Of a stretch of 23,482 nucleotides of DNA, positions 1 to 7,264 are shown in pieces. This stretch comes from Pseudomonadota bacterium (GTDB lineage Bacteria > Desulfobacterota > Desulfobulbia > Desulfobulbales > DAOVYS01), in the NCBI GenBank assembly GCA_030635485.1, contig DAOVYS010000011.1, positions 1 through 23,482 on the forward strand, written 5' to 3'. Position 1 is the stretch's first letter, and every line of letters begins with the position of its first letter. Below the pieces are notes generated by a model. That model did not search any database. It saw nothing but the letters and a program-made list of their open reading frames with translations, and was not told the DNA's origin. Both the position numbers and the translations under genes were made by a program.

Positions 1-103
1 AATATGAATGAGGCATAAAAGACCGATCAGTAATTTCATTGAGTTTCCCTAAGAGGTTGTCCGCCATGACCGGCCAACTTCATTGACATAGGTTTATTGG
101 CTG

Positions 104-257
104 GTAAGCGTTCACCAGGGGTACGAACTTACGGGAACCCCCGGTGTGTAAGCGTTTACCAGTGTTTCATATGCACGTGATCAGGGCGAGTTGACTATAG
201 CCCCTTCTATGTCGCTTGCCCTGAACGCGTGCATATGGGGTGCTGGTGAACGCTTAC
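104..257. repeat. Palindromic repeat family A, copy 1
   Basis: The core (148-257) is bounded by GTAAGCG at 148-154 and its complement CGCTTAC at 251-257. A further GTAAGCGTTCACCA arm at 104-117 extends it to the left. Inside is a second palindrome: ATGCACG (171-177) pairs with CGTGCAT (228-234), and TCAGGGC pairs with GCCCTGA, around a loop beginning TATAGC. Related copies lie at 11248-11354, 16904-17011 and 19099-19233. The last 26 or so codons of the lipoprotein gene lie inside this copy. Confidence 0.85.
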
Positions 258-759
258 ATTGGCTGGCCATGGAGTCTGGAACAATTGTCTGAGTCGTCAC
301 GGTCCCATTGTCACCGGGTCCGGTAACTCCAGGATTGACTTCAGGCTCGATTTTCGTCCAGATGACATGGTTTGTTGTTGTCTCTCCGTTCTCTGCTGAA
401 AGTTTTGCAATAAATGTATCATCATTAGCTTCCTGCGGCAGAGGAAACGATATGGAACTGCTCACGCATGGGGCTGGACCGCTATCAATTCGCGGCAGCT
501 CGTTCACCGGGACGTCATCTCCATCCGCGGCGGGTGTGTCGGGTTTACTGTTGAGCCCGGTTATTTTTTTTTTAGCATAAATCGACAAATCCACCACATC
601 CATAAGGCTTGGCTTTTGTTCTTCTTCGTTCAAAAATATCATGGCTACGGACGAAAGACTGCATCCCTGAAGAGAGGACAGCAAAAATAGGGCATTGACG
701 GCGCAAAAAATAAAGGCAACTGCTTTAAAAGATGGGAATCTGGTGAACAATGTCTGCAT
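181..759 (-). CDS. Putative lipoprotein of unknown function
   Basis: This 192-residue protein begins with a basic, hydrophobic leader ending in a lipobox-like LQGC, with Cys33 as the likely lipidated residue. It is therefore probably exported and anchored to a membrane. The mature part is polar and rich in Pro, Asp and Thr, and I recognise no domain. The C-terminal 25 or so residues (from about SQCKRSPAPHM) are encoded by palindromic repeat copy 1, so the natural C-terminus may have been replaced or extended by insertion of the repeat. The gene is divergent from the anti-sigma kinase gene across about 210 bp. No good ribosome binding site is visible before the ATG at 759. That it is a real gene rests on the signal sequence; its function is unknown. 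Confidence 0.6.
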   Translation of the reverse strand: MQTLFTRFPSFKAVAFIFCAVNALFLLSSLQGCSLSSVAMIFLNEEEQKPSLMDVVDLSIYAKKKITGLNSKPDTPAADGDDVPVNELPRIDSGPAPCVSSSISFPLPQEANDDTFIAKLSAENGETTTNHVIWTKIEPEVNPGVTGPGDNGTVTTQTIVPDSMASQCKRSPAPHMHAFRASDIEGAIVNSP

Positions 760-970
760 AACATTTGTTTGTTTTGATCTGACTGCCTGCTAGGAGTCCT
801 ACAGTGACATTACCATTTAAATCTGCCATCGCTGTCTCGTCAATAGTTTTTCCTGGTGCTGCTTTGAAAAAAAGGGCGTTTGCACTATGAAAACTGATGA
901 ATTTCGGTTAAACAAAAATTGTTTGGTGATACTTTGATGCAAAAAAAACAGGGAACCGTTGAGTTGTGAC

Positions 971-1387
971 ATGAAAGAAATGCTGACCTTCAAGGCTGAA
1001 CTAAAAAATCTAGAATCATTCACAGGTCATGTCTACAACTTTGCCGCATCGTTGGGATTCAGCAATAAGCAGCTGTTACAGATTAAACTGGCTGTGGAAG
1101 AAATAATTGTAAATATCATCAGATACGCTTATCCGGAATCGGCAGAAAGTGATATCAAGGTGTCGTGCTCAAAAGAAAACCCGGATGGCATCAGGATTGT
1201 TGTAGTTGATTTCGGGATCGCTTTTGATCCGCTTGCCCAAAAAGATCCGGATGTCAATCTTGAACTGGAAGAGAGGGCTGTCGGTGGACTTGGCATCTAT
1301 TTGACAAAAAAAGTGATGGATGAGGTCTTTTACAATAGAGAGGATGGTAAGAACGTAACCACACTGATCAAGCGGCAGACCGTATAA
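971..1387 (+). CDS. Anti-sigma regulatory factor, RsbW/SpoIIAB-like serine kinase
   Basis: This is a GHKL-type ATPase of about 138 residues, as in partner-switching serine kinases that phosphorylate a STAS-domain antagonist and otherwise bind a sigma factor or another target. The N box is visible (LAVEEIIVNIIRYAY), then the G1 box DFGIAFDP, then the G2 box GGLGIYL. The length is typical of the family. The frame also allows a TTG start at 959, but GGGAA at 951-955 is too close to it; ATG 971 gives the usual N-terminus and is chosen, with ATG 980 also possible. The STAS gene follows about 400 bp downstream on the same strand and is the obvious partner. No PP2C phosphatase of the RsbU/SpoIIE type is in the window. 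The target of the kinase cannot be told from sequence. Confidence 0.85.
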   Translation: MKEMLTFKAELKNLESFTGHVYNFAASLGFSNKQLLQIKLAVEEIIVNIIRYAYPESAESDIKVSCSKENPDGIRIVVVDFGIAFDPLAQKDPDVNLELEERAVGGLGIYLTKKVMDEVFYNREDGKNVTTLIKRQTV

Positions 1388-1421
1388 CTGGTCAAAATCA
1401 AACGGTTTTTCCCCGACGGAC

Positions 1422-1461
1422 GGTAAATATTCGGGTACGTGCGAAAAACTTTAAAAAACCA
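1422..1461 (+). repeat. Repeat family B, copy 1
   Basis: About 40 bp beginning GGTAAATATTCGGGTACGTG and continuing as an A-rich GCGAAAAACTTTAAAAAACC. Near-identical copies lie at 6340-6380 (minus) and 18820-18860 (plus). It starts 35 bp after the stop of the anti-sigma gene. It is followed by a looser palindrome in which TCGCAAAAA near 1474 faces TTTTTGCGA near 1600. Confidence 0.75.
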
Positions 1462-1615
1462 AATCATGATGGTCTCGCAAAAAATATTGGGATGGCTAAG
1501 TACCCGCAAGGGGTATAAACTCCAAGTTCGATATACGCCCCGAAGGAAGTGCCCTTGGGGTACAACGCAGTAGATCGGATTGCTATACCCTTTGGGTGCT
1601 TTTTGCGACGTCATC

Positions 1616-1647
1616 AAATCATTACGTTTTATTTAACGTAATGATTT
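1616..1647. repeat. Perfect 13-bp inverted repeat, possible terminator or operator
   Basis: AAATCATTACGTT (1616-1628) and AACGTAATGATTT (1635-1647) pair perfectly around a 6-nt loop. The stem is AT-rich and followed only by GGTTTTAC, so as an intrinsic terminator for the upstream anti-sigma gene it would be weak. It could equally be a dimeric regulator site upstream of the STAS gene. Confidence 0.5.
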
Positions 1648-1700
1648 GGTTTTACATAAATTTTGTGGTAAGAAAAAAGCGATTCGGCTAGGCAAACGGA

Positions 1701-1782
1701 ATCTCCTTTATAGGAGATATTGCACGGGAAGGGATGACCCCGGAAGTGTGCAGGCGCTGAAGTGCAATATTTTTAAGGAGAT
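1701..1782 (+). promoter_or_regulatory. STAS-gene leader with alternative hairpins that can hide the ribosome binding site
   Basis: ATCTCCTT (1701-1708) is perfectly complementary to AAGGAGAT (1775-1782), which is the Shine-Dalgarno region of the STAS gene. A 9-bp stem just inside it, ATATTGCAC (1717-1725) with GTGCAATAT (1762-1770), would bring the two together. In competition, ATCTCC (1701-1706) can pair locally with GGAGAT (1713-1718), which frees the ribosome binding site and takes two bases from the 9-bp stem. This arrangement looks like a translational switch. No known riboswitch class is recognised, and the switch is inferred. Confidence 0.5.
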
Positions 1783-1786
1783 GTAA

Positions 1787-2131
1787 ATGGAAATATCTAT
1801 CAAAAAAACACCAGACTTTTCTGTTGTCAATGTCTTCGGGCAGATCGACGCGGTGACATGTTCCGATCTTGAAGATAGCCTGTTAAACCTGATTGACGAC
1901 AATGAAATGAAAATTATTATCAACATGTCCGGGTGTAATTACATCAGCAGCGCCGGCCTGAGGGTACTGCTCGCCACCAACAAACAGCTTTACGGGACCG
2001 GTGCCTTTGCTCTGTGCAGCCTTGGAGACGATGTGAGTGATATTTTCGACATGGTCGGTTTTTCTACTCTGATCAATATATACGACGACCTTGAGTCCGC
2101 GGGAAAGGGGATTCTAGAAGGCTGTCAGTAA
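1787..2131 (+). CDS. STAS-domain anti-sigma factor antagonist (RsbV/SpoIIAA-like)
   Basis: A single STAS domain fills the 114 residues. In this family the antagonist, when unphosphorylated, binds the RsbW-like kinase and releases its target; the kinase inactivates it by phosphorylating a serine. The conserved patch CNYISSAGLRVLL is present, and Ser55 is the residue aligned with the phosphorylated serine of RsbV. The start is well supported by AAGGAG at 1775-1780, 6 nt before the ATG. The gene is downstream of the anti-sigma kinase gene on the same strand, but about 400 bp of repeat and leader sequence separates them, so it may have its own promoter or be translationally regulated. The gene converges on the NtrC-type regulator gene. 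Confidence 0.88.
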   Translation: MEISIKKTPDFSVVNVFGQIDAVTCSDLEDSLLNLIDDNEMKIIINMSGCNYISSAGLRVLLATNKQLYGTGAFALCSLGDDVSDIFDMVGFSTLINIYDDLESAGKGILEGCQ

Positions 2132-2246
2132 CCATCTTAAACTACCACTCATCTCATCTGACCATCTGAAATTCTGATTACCACTAATCTTCAGCCTTTT
2201 TGCACGTCATTCCCGCGAAGGCTGGAATCCAGTGTAGTTGGCTAGG

Positions 2247-2522
2247 CCTGCCCTTTACCCATAAATCAGTGCATGGGTAATTTTATTCCCCAAAGGGGAA
2301 ATGGCGTATAGCCGGTGTGCTTCAGCCACCGGTATGAGGGTGTATAGAGGGGATCGTCCTGAAGGGACGACGCCTTCCCGTGGCCGATCCCCGTTAAAAC
2401 GCCGTCCCTTCAGGACTGATATATATTTGGGTTATCCGTTACCGGCGGCTTAAAGCACACCGGCTATACGCCTCCACCCCTTCGGGGTTTTACCAATACA
2501 ATATTTATGGGTAAAGGGCAGG
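2247..2522. repeat. Nested long palindrome in a convergent intergenic region
   Basis: There are several tiers of paired arms: 2247-2266 with 2503-2522 (20 bp, perfect); 2303-2322 with 2453-2472 (20 bp, perfect); 2324-2334 with 2440-2450 (one mismatch); and 2356-2369 with 2403-2416 (14 bp, perfect). The whole stretch can fold into one long interrupted hairpin. It lies between the stop codons of the STAS gene and the NtrC-type gene. Just before it, around 2206-2232, is a CATTCCCGCGAAGGCTGGAA motif of a type commonly repeated in proteobacterial genomes. No ORF or transposase is seen in 2132-2565. Confidence 0.85.
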
Positions 2523-2565
2523 GTTAGGGAGAGAGGGAAGGGAGAGAGGAAAGGCCAATACGATA

Positions 2566-4296
2566 CTATTTTTCCGGTCTGACAAGATTATGTTCCTCGA
2601 TTTTTCGATAAATGGTCCGCCGGTCGATTCCAAGCAGCCTGGCGGCCTTGGCTTTATTCCAGTCGGTCCTGTTTAATGCGGCAAGGATGCTCTGAGGGTC
2701 GGTACTGAATTTTTTCCCCTGGACATTATACTTTTCACCTGAATATTCTCTTATTTCAGGAGGAATATGATCCAAAATAATCGTCCTCTCATGGCAGATA
2801 ACAAAAGCGTACTCCATTGCATGTTCCAGCTCCCTCACATTGCCCGGCCACGGATACTTCATAAAGGCGGTCATCACATCGCCGGATACACCGGTAATAC
2901 CCCTTTTCATTTTCCTTTCAAAACGGGTACAAAAGTGGTCAACCAGAAACGGAATATCTTCCCTCCTCTCTCTTAAAGGCGGCAAAACGATTTCAACAAC
3001 CCTGAGCCGGTAATAGAGGTCTTCCCTGAATTCACCCAGTCTGACCATTTTCCTCAGGTCACGGTTGGTAGCCGCGATCACACGAACATCCACTTTGACG
3101 GGCTTTGATGAATCTCCTACCCGTTCAAATTCTTTTTCCTGAAGAAATCTCAAAAGCTTTAACTGTATTACCGGAGAGATGTCTCCTATCTCATCGAGAA
3201 AAATGGAACCGTTGTCAGCCATCTGAAAACGGCCGACCTTGTCCTTTACAGCCCCTGTAAAGGCGCCTTTTACATGGCCGAAGAGTTCTGATTCAAGAAG
3301 ATTTTCAGCAAGAGCGGAACAGCTCACGCTCACAAACGGTCCCTTGGAACGGATACTCTCAAGATGAACCGCTTTAGCCGCAAGTTCCTTGCCTGTACCG
3401 CTTTCGCCTGTAATCAACACCGTGGTATCGGTGTCGGCAAGATCCCTGATGAGCCTGTATACGGACTGCATCTTTTCACTTTTGCCGATGATCTTATGAA
3501 ACTGGAACCGCTTGGACAGGACCTGCTCAAGATGGGTGACTTTTGTTATATCTCTCAGCACCAGAACGGCTCCGATAACCGTATCATCATGATCAAGAAG
3601 GGGTGAACCGGACACAAGCGTTATTTGATGCGGCCGGTTCCTGCGCCTGCATTCAACCCGATACTCATCCACCGCCTTTTTTTTGTTCAGGGTCTCATAA
3701 AGGACCTGATGGCATGCCATGGTGCATGTAAACCGGACTTTGTCAAGCCTCTCATCTTTTATCTGTTGCAAAGAAACGCCGCAGATAGTGTTGACCGCAT
3801 TGTTTGCCTCCAACACACGCCCCTCATTGTCCACGGTAATAATGGCATCCTTTACGCTTCTGAATACAGCCTCCAGATTACGGCGATACCTCTCGCTCCG
3901 CTCTTCCCACTCCCTCCTTTCATCCATGAGTTTTTTCAGGTCAAGTGCATGTCCGGCAACACGGCGCAGAGTAGCCTTGTTAAACGGTTTGGGAAGGTAA
4001 TCAAACGCGCCCAGACGGACCGCCTCAGCAGCCGTCTGCAGACTCGGTTCACCTGTAACCATAACCACGAGACAATCCAGTCCCCTATTTTTCACCTCCC
4101 TTAAGAGATCAACCCCTGTACAGCCTCCAAGGATGATATCCGTGATTATAAGATCAATTTCTGTCTCTGAAATCACTTCAAGCGCTGAGTCATAATCTCC
4201 GGCAGTATAAATATCATTCCCTTGCCCCTCAAGCTGGGCCTTAAAAAGATACCGCATTTTTTCTTCGTCTTCGACAATCAGGATTGTTGATTTCAT
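2566..4296 (-). CDS. Sigma-54-dependent response regulator (REC-PAS-AAA+-Fis HTH)
   Basis: This 576-residue NtrC-family activator has a receiver domain (about 1-120; acidic pocket E9/D10, phosphoacceptor Asp53, Lys103), a PAS domain (about 140-255), a sigma-54 interaction AAA+ domain, and a C-terminal Fis-type helix-turn-helix (WNKAKAARLLGIDRRTIYR). In the AAA+ part, Walker A is GESGTGKE (297-304), the sigma-54 contact loop is GAFTGA (344-349), and Walker B is GSIFLDEIGD. It should activate transcription with RNA polymerase-sigma-54 when phosphorylated. The PAS domain holds four cysteines (172, 191, 195, 216), which might bind a metal or sense redox; this is inference. The likely phosphate source is the hybrid kinase gene just upstream on the same strand, possibly through the Hpt protein. 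The start ATG has only a weak GAGAG ahead of it. Confidence 0.93.
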   Translation of the reverse strand: MKSTILIVEDEEKMRYLFKAQLEGQGNDIYTAGDYDSALEVISETEIDLIITDIILGGCTGVDLLREVKNRGLDCLVVMVTGEPSLQTAAEAVRLGAFDYLPKPFNKATLRRVAGHALDLKKLMDERREWEERSERYRRNLEAVFRSVKDAIITVDNEGRVLEANNAVNTICGVSLQQIKDERLDKVRFTCTMACHQVLYETLNKKKAVDEYRVECRRRNRPHQITLVSGSPLLDHDDTVIGAVLVLRDITKVTHLEQVLSKRFQFHKIIGKSEKMQSVYRLIRDLADTDTTVLITGESGTGKELAAKAVHLESIRSKGPFVSVSCSALAENLLESELFGHVKGAFTGAVKDKVGRFQMADNGSIFLDEIGDISPVIQLKLLRFLQEKEFERVGDSSKPVKVDVRVIAATNRDLRKMVRLGEFREDLYYRLRVVEIVLPPLRERREDIPFLVDHFCTRFERKMKRGITGVSGDVMTAFMKYPWPGNVRELEHAMEYAFVICHERTIILDHIPPEIREYSGEKYNVQGKKFSTDPQSILAALNRTDWNKAKAARLLGIDRRTIYRKIEEHNLVRPEK

Positions 4297-4331
4297 TTTC
4301 GTACTCTCATTTACCAGATGAATTGCAATCC

Positions 4332-4448
4332 GGCTTCAGCGAAGTGATGACTGAAGAAAAGACAAAAAAGGCCGACATCCGGGAGGATGTCATGAAGCCT
4401 GTCATAAAGAGTGAACTGGCAAAAATCATAAGAAAGGTGCTGGATTAA
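4332..4448 (+). pseudogene. Receiver-domain remnant (C-terminal end of a lost response regulator or hybrid kinase)
   Basis: The plus strand encodes 38 codons running from GFSEVMTEEKTKKADI to ELAKIIRKVLD and a TAA stop. This is the familiar tail of a receiver domain, with the conserved KP dipeptide (VMKPVIKSEL) after beta-strand 5. The phosphoacceptor half is absent and no start region is present. The remnant lies in the 153-bp gap between the NtrC-type gene and the hybrid kinase gene, antisense to both. It is too long and too family-like to be chance, so I read it as debris from a lost signalling gene. Confidence 0.65.
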
Positions 4449-4449
4449 A

Positions 4450-6255
4450 TTACCCCTTCTCAAGCTCCCTGATTCTACGTATCTGATCCTGAATAGCTGT
4501 TGCCAGTTTCCGGATCTTTACCGGCTTTGTTAAAAAGGCATCCATTCCGGCCGAATAACATCCCTCTTCATCTTCTTTCCTGGCATGCGCCGTCAACCCG
4601 ATAATAGGAACAGGCGTTTTTCTATTCCGAAGGCTCTCATACTGATCCCGCATCTCAGGCAACGACTCAAGTTCCCTGATCTTAACCGTGGCCTCTAATC
4701 CACTCATGTTGGGCATCTGGATATCCATCAGGATCAAATCCCATTTGCCTGTTTTCAGCTTCTCCAGTGCCACCAGGCCGTCTTCAGCCACCCCTACCTC
4801 ATGTCCCTGCTTCTGAACAAATATGGTGGCCAGCCTCTGGTTGACCTTGTTATCCTCAACCAGCAGGACCCTGATTTTTTCATCACTCTCCATTTCAACA
4901 GGAGATTCGGTCACGTCTTCGGCCCTCTTCTCGAGTTGCTCCGGAGCCGATTCCCTTGATATCATGGAAATGGTGAAGCTGAATGTACTCCCTTGACCAG
5001 AAGCGCTTGTAAGGGTCATTTCCCCTTTCATCAGCCTAACCAGTTCATTGCTTATTGACAACCCTAAGCCTGTGCCGCCGAATTTTCTGGTGGTGGAGCC
5101 GTCGGCTTGAGTAAATTTTTCAAAAATAGCATTCTGTCTGTCTTCAGGAATCCCTATTCCGGTGTCAGACACGGAAAACCGGACCACGACCCTATCTTTG
5201 GTCTGTTCAATCAGGTCGGCCCGGACATCCACCTTTCCCTGCTCAGTGAATTTCATGGCATTCCCGGTGAGGTTCACCATTATCTGCCGAATCCGATTGG
5301 AATCGCCCTCAACAAGCTCAGGCAACCCGGGGTCCACAACATATGAGAGACAGAGAGTCTTTTCCTTGGCAGCCGTTTTGAACATATCGGCAACATTTCC
5401 TACAAGTTCCGCTATACTGAAAAGATCTTTCTCCAGTTTGAATTTCCCTGACTCAATTTTAGCCAGATCAAGAATATCGTTAATCAACACAAGAAGACCT
5501 GCCGCCGACTTAGAGATTGTCGCACAGTACTCAGACTGAATTTCATTAAGGCCGCTCTCGGCAAGAAGATCTGAAAACCCTATTACCGAGTTCATTGGGG
5601 TGCGGAGTTCGTGGCTCATGTTGGCCAGAAATTCACTCTTCAACCGGCTGGCTTCCTCAAGCTGCCTATTCTTCTCTCGAAGCTCGGCGGTCTGCCTGAC
5701 AATCTCAGTCTCAAGCTTTTTAGCATACTCCTTTTCCTTATTCTGGATCAGGAGATACTGTTGATAATTGTCTTCCAGCAGCTTTCTGAACTGCTCATTC
5801 TTTACCTCGGTCTGACGGAGAAGCTGTTCATTTTCAAGTTTAAGCTCTCTTGTTTCTCTTTTCAGCAATGCATGATCAATAAGACTCTGTAAAAGAATAA
5901 GATTGAGCTGGTCAGGAAAAAGGCCTCGGGAGTAACCGGAAAATTTAAAAAAAAGGACGGAATCGATCTGAGTAACAGCGCGGCAGTACAACAGACTTTT
6001 ATCCGGAAGTTCAAAAAAAGAGAGGACACTGCCGTCTTCAGCAACGTCCTTTATGAAAGAATCACAAATCCCGGGTTCAAGTCCTAAAGGAGAATCCTCC
6101 GGGACTACAACTCCGTCATTGGAATATATCTGGAAAACAGCGTCAGGGACCAGATTGTGCAAATCTTGAAGAAATGTGTGCAAATCTTCATGGTCATCAG
6201 TCAGATCGGAAAAAACTAAGTCAATATCTTTGTCAACCATGGCTTTTTCATTCAT
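4450..6255 (-). CDS. Hybrid histidine kinase with C-terminal receiver
   Basis: From the ATG at 6255 the protein is 601 residues. No transmembrane segment is evident, so it is probably cytoplasmic. The first 125 or so residues are an unassigned sensory region, followed by a coiled coil (about 130-205). Next come HisKA with SHELRTPMNSVIGFS (His215), a HATPase domain with N box, DTGIGIP and GGTGLGLSIS, and a receiver domain with phosphoacceptor Asp511 in LILMDIQMP and Lys577. Autophosphorylation and transfer to its own receiver are expected, then relay through a separate Hpt protein, one of which is encoded two genes upstream. The frame is open to 6300, but that extension lies inside repeat B copy 2, so ATG 6255, directly after the repeat arm, is chosen; ATG 6240 is also possible. 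Neither has a good ribosome binding site. Confidence 0.9.
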   Translation of the reverse strand: MNEKAMVDKDIDLVFSDLTDDHEDLHTFLQDLHNLVPDAVFQIYSNDGVVVPEDSPLGLEPGICDSFIKDVAEDGSVLSFFELPDKSLLYCRAVTQIDSVLFFKFSGYSRGLFPDQLNLILLQSLIDHALLKRETRELKLENEQLLRQTEVKNEQFRKLLEDNYQQYLLIQNKEKEYAKKLETEIVRQTAELREKNRQLEEASRLKSEFLANMSHELRTPMNSVIGFSDLLAESGLNEIQSEYCATISKSAAGLLVLINDILDLAKIESGKFKLEKDLFSIAELVGNVADMFKTAAKEKTLCLSYVVDPGLPELVEGDSNRIRQIMVNLTGNAMKFTEQGKVDVRADLIEQTKDRVVVRFSVSDTGIGIPEDRQNAIFEKFTQADGSTTRKFGGTGLGLSISNELVRLMKGEMTLTSASGQGSTFSFTISMISRESAPEQLEKRAEDVTESPVEMESDEKIRVLLVEDNKVNQRLATIFVQKQGHEVGVAEDGLVALEKLKTGKWDLILMDIQMPNMSGLEATVKIRELESLPEMRDQYESLRNRKTPVPIIGLTAHARKEDEEGCYSAGMDAFLTKPVKIRKLATAIQDQIRRIRELEKG

Positions 6256-6383
6256 TAATGGTAAATATTCGGCAGCACTCCATCTGCTGCACGCGCCCAA
6301 CGGAAGTCTTGGGGTGCACTGCTAAACATTTATATTCCGTGGCTTTTTAAAGTTTTTCGCACGTACCCGAATATTTACCATTA
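6256..6383. repeat. Repeat family B, copy 2, as a 128-bp palindromic element filling the intergenic gap
   Basis: TAATGGTAAATATTCGG (6256-6272) and CCGAATATTTACCATTA (6367-6383) are perfect 17-bp inverted arms. The right arm continues into the 40-bp family B sequence (6340-6380, minus). On the minus strand the element begins with the TAA stop codon of the HDOD gene and ends next to the ATG of the hybrid kinase gene, so it makes up the whole spacer between them. Confidence 0.8.
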
Positions 6384-7223
6384 GTGCTCGTATAACTCTT
6401 TGGCCTTGGCCATTTCAGCCGGAAGGTCCCTGACAATCAACTTATAATTCCCCATCATGTTTTTGACATGCCGGACAAGCTGAGGGTAAAGCGGGTCGAT
6501 CTTTTTTGGGATTGCGGAATAGTTCATTTTGCCCGCAATATATTCCGCCAGCTGCAGGATGCTCGTAACACTGGAAATCGGATTTTTTCTTTCCATGTCA
6601 TGATGAAATCTGATTGCCTTCAGCACCTCCTCCGGCATTTTCCACTCCTTGGCCATCAACATGCCTACTTCACAGTGATCGGTCCCGATCACTTCACGCT
6701 CGCATTCAACCAGATACTTATTAGGAGGATCATAAGCCCTGCATGCCTCACGAAGCAGATCGCCTACGACCTGATCTTCAACTACCAGACCAATATCATG
6801 TAATATGCCCGCCAAAAACAGATCATCGCCGGCAAGACCGAATATCCGCTTGCCGATCATGTCTGACAGGATAGAGATAGTGGCGCAATGGAGCCATAAA
6901 TGGCTCCTTGAAAACACCGGATCACTCCCATCATCGTTGAAGAGGCCCTTAATAGCTTCCACGGCGACAAGATTTCTCAAATTTTTCATGCCGCAATAGA
7001 CAATGGCTTTTGAAATCGACTCGACCTTATTTGCCAGACCGAAATAGGGACTGTTGACAAGCCGAAGCAGTCTGGTCACCAGGATCGGGTCAAGCTTGAT
7101 GACCTCCTCGAAATCCCTCATGGTACTTTTTTCTGAATTCACCAGCTGGGTAACCCGGATAGCCACATGAGGCAGCGTCTTGAGATCGTTGAATTTTCTG
7201 ATTATTTCCTTGGCTGTCGGCAT
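6381..7223 (-). CDS. HDOD-domain signalling protein
   Basis: This 280-residue protein is a near-complete HDOD domain (about 10-210). The N-terminal part has the typical LPHVAIRVTQLVN and DPILVTRLLRLVNSPYFG, followed by SISKAIVYCGMKNLRNLV. An HD pair is retained in AGILHDIGLVVED, although HDOD proteins generally lack the full metal site of HD-GYP phosphodiesterases. Such proteins are usually found with kinases, receivers and second-messenger enzymes and mostly act as regulatory adaptors. It lies between the Hpt gene and the hybrid kinase gene in one orientation and likely belongs to the same phosphorelay. Its stop codon lies within the arm of repeat B copy 2. No clear ribosome binding site precedes the ATG. 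Confidence 0.88.
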   Translation of the reverse strand: MPTAKEIIRKFNDLKTLPHVAIRVTQLVNSEKSTMRDFEEVIKLDPILVTRLLRLVNSPYFGLANKVESISKAIVYCGMKNLRNLVAVEAIKGLFNDDGSDPVFSRSHLWLHCATISILSDMIGKRIFGLAGDDLFLAGILHDIGLVVEDQVVGDLLREACRAYDPPNKYLVECEREVIGTDHCEVGMLMAKEWKMPEEVLKAIRFHHDMERKNPISSVTSILQLAEYIAGKMNYSAIPKKIDPLYPQLVRHVKNMMGNYKLIVRDLPAEMAKAKELYEH

Positions 7224-7264
7224 AAGGATAACAAAAAAATATTTGGTAACCGTTCACCAATTAT

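Noticed and set aside
1690..1770. Known cyclic di-GMP riboswitch (GEMM) in the STAS leader
   Set aside because: GGCAAAC is present, but the other conserved parts (GACGCAAAGCC, tetraloop-receptor arms) are missing.
3625..4104. Plus-strand open frame of 159 codons
   Set aside because: Antisense to the receiver and PAS parts of the sigma-54 regulator; an artefact of coding sequence.
7246..7259. Further family A copy between the HDOD and Hpt genes
   Set aside because: Only one arm (13 of 14 bases) is present, without a partner or inner palindrome; it may be a remnant or chance.
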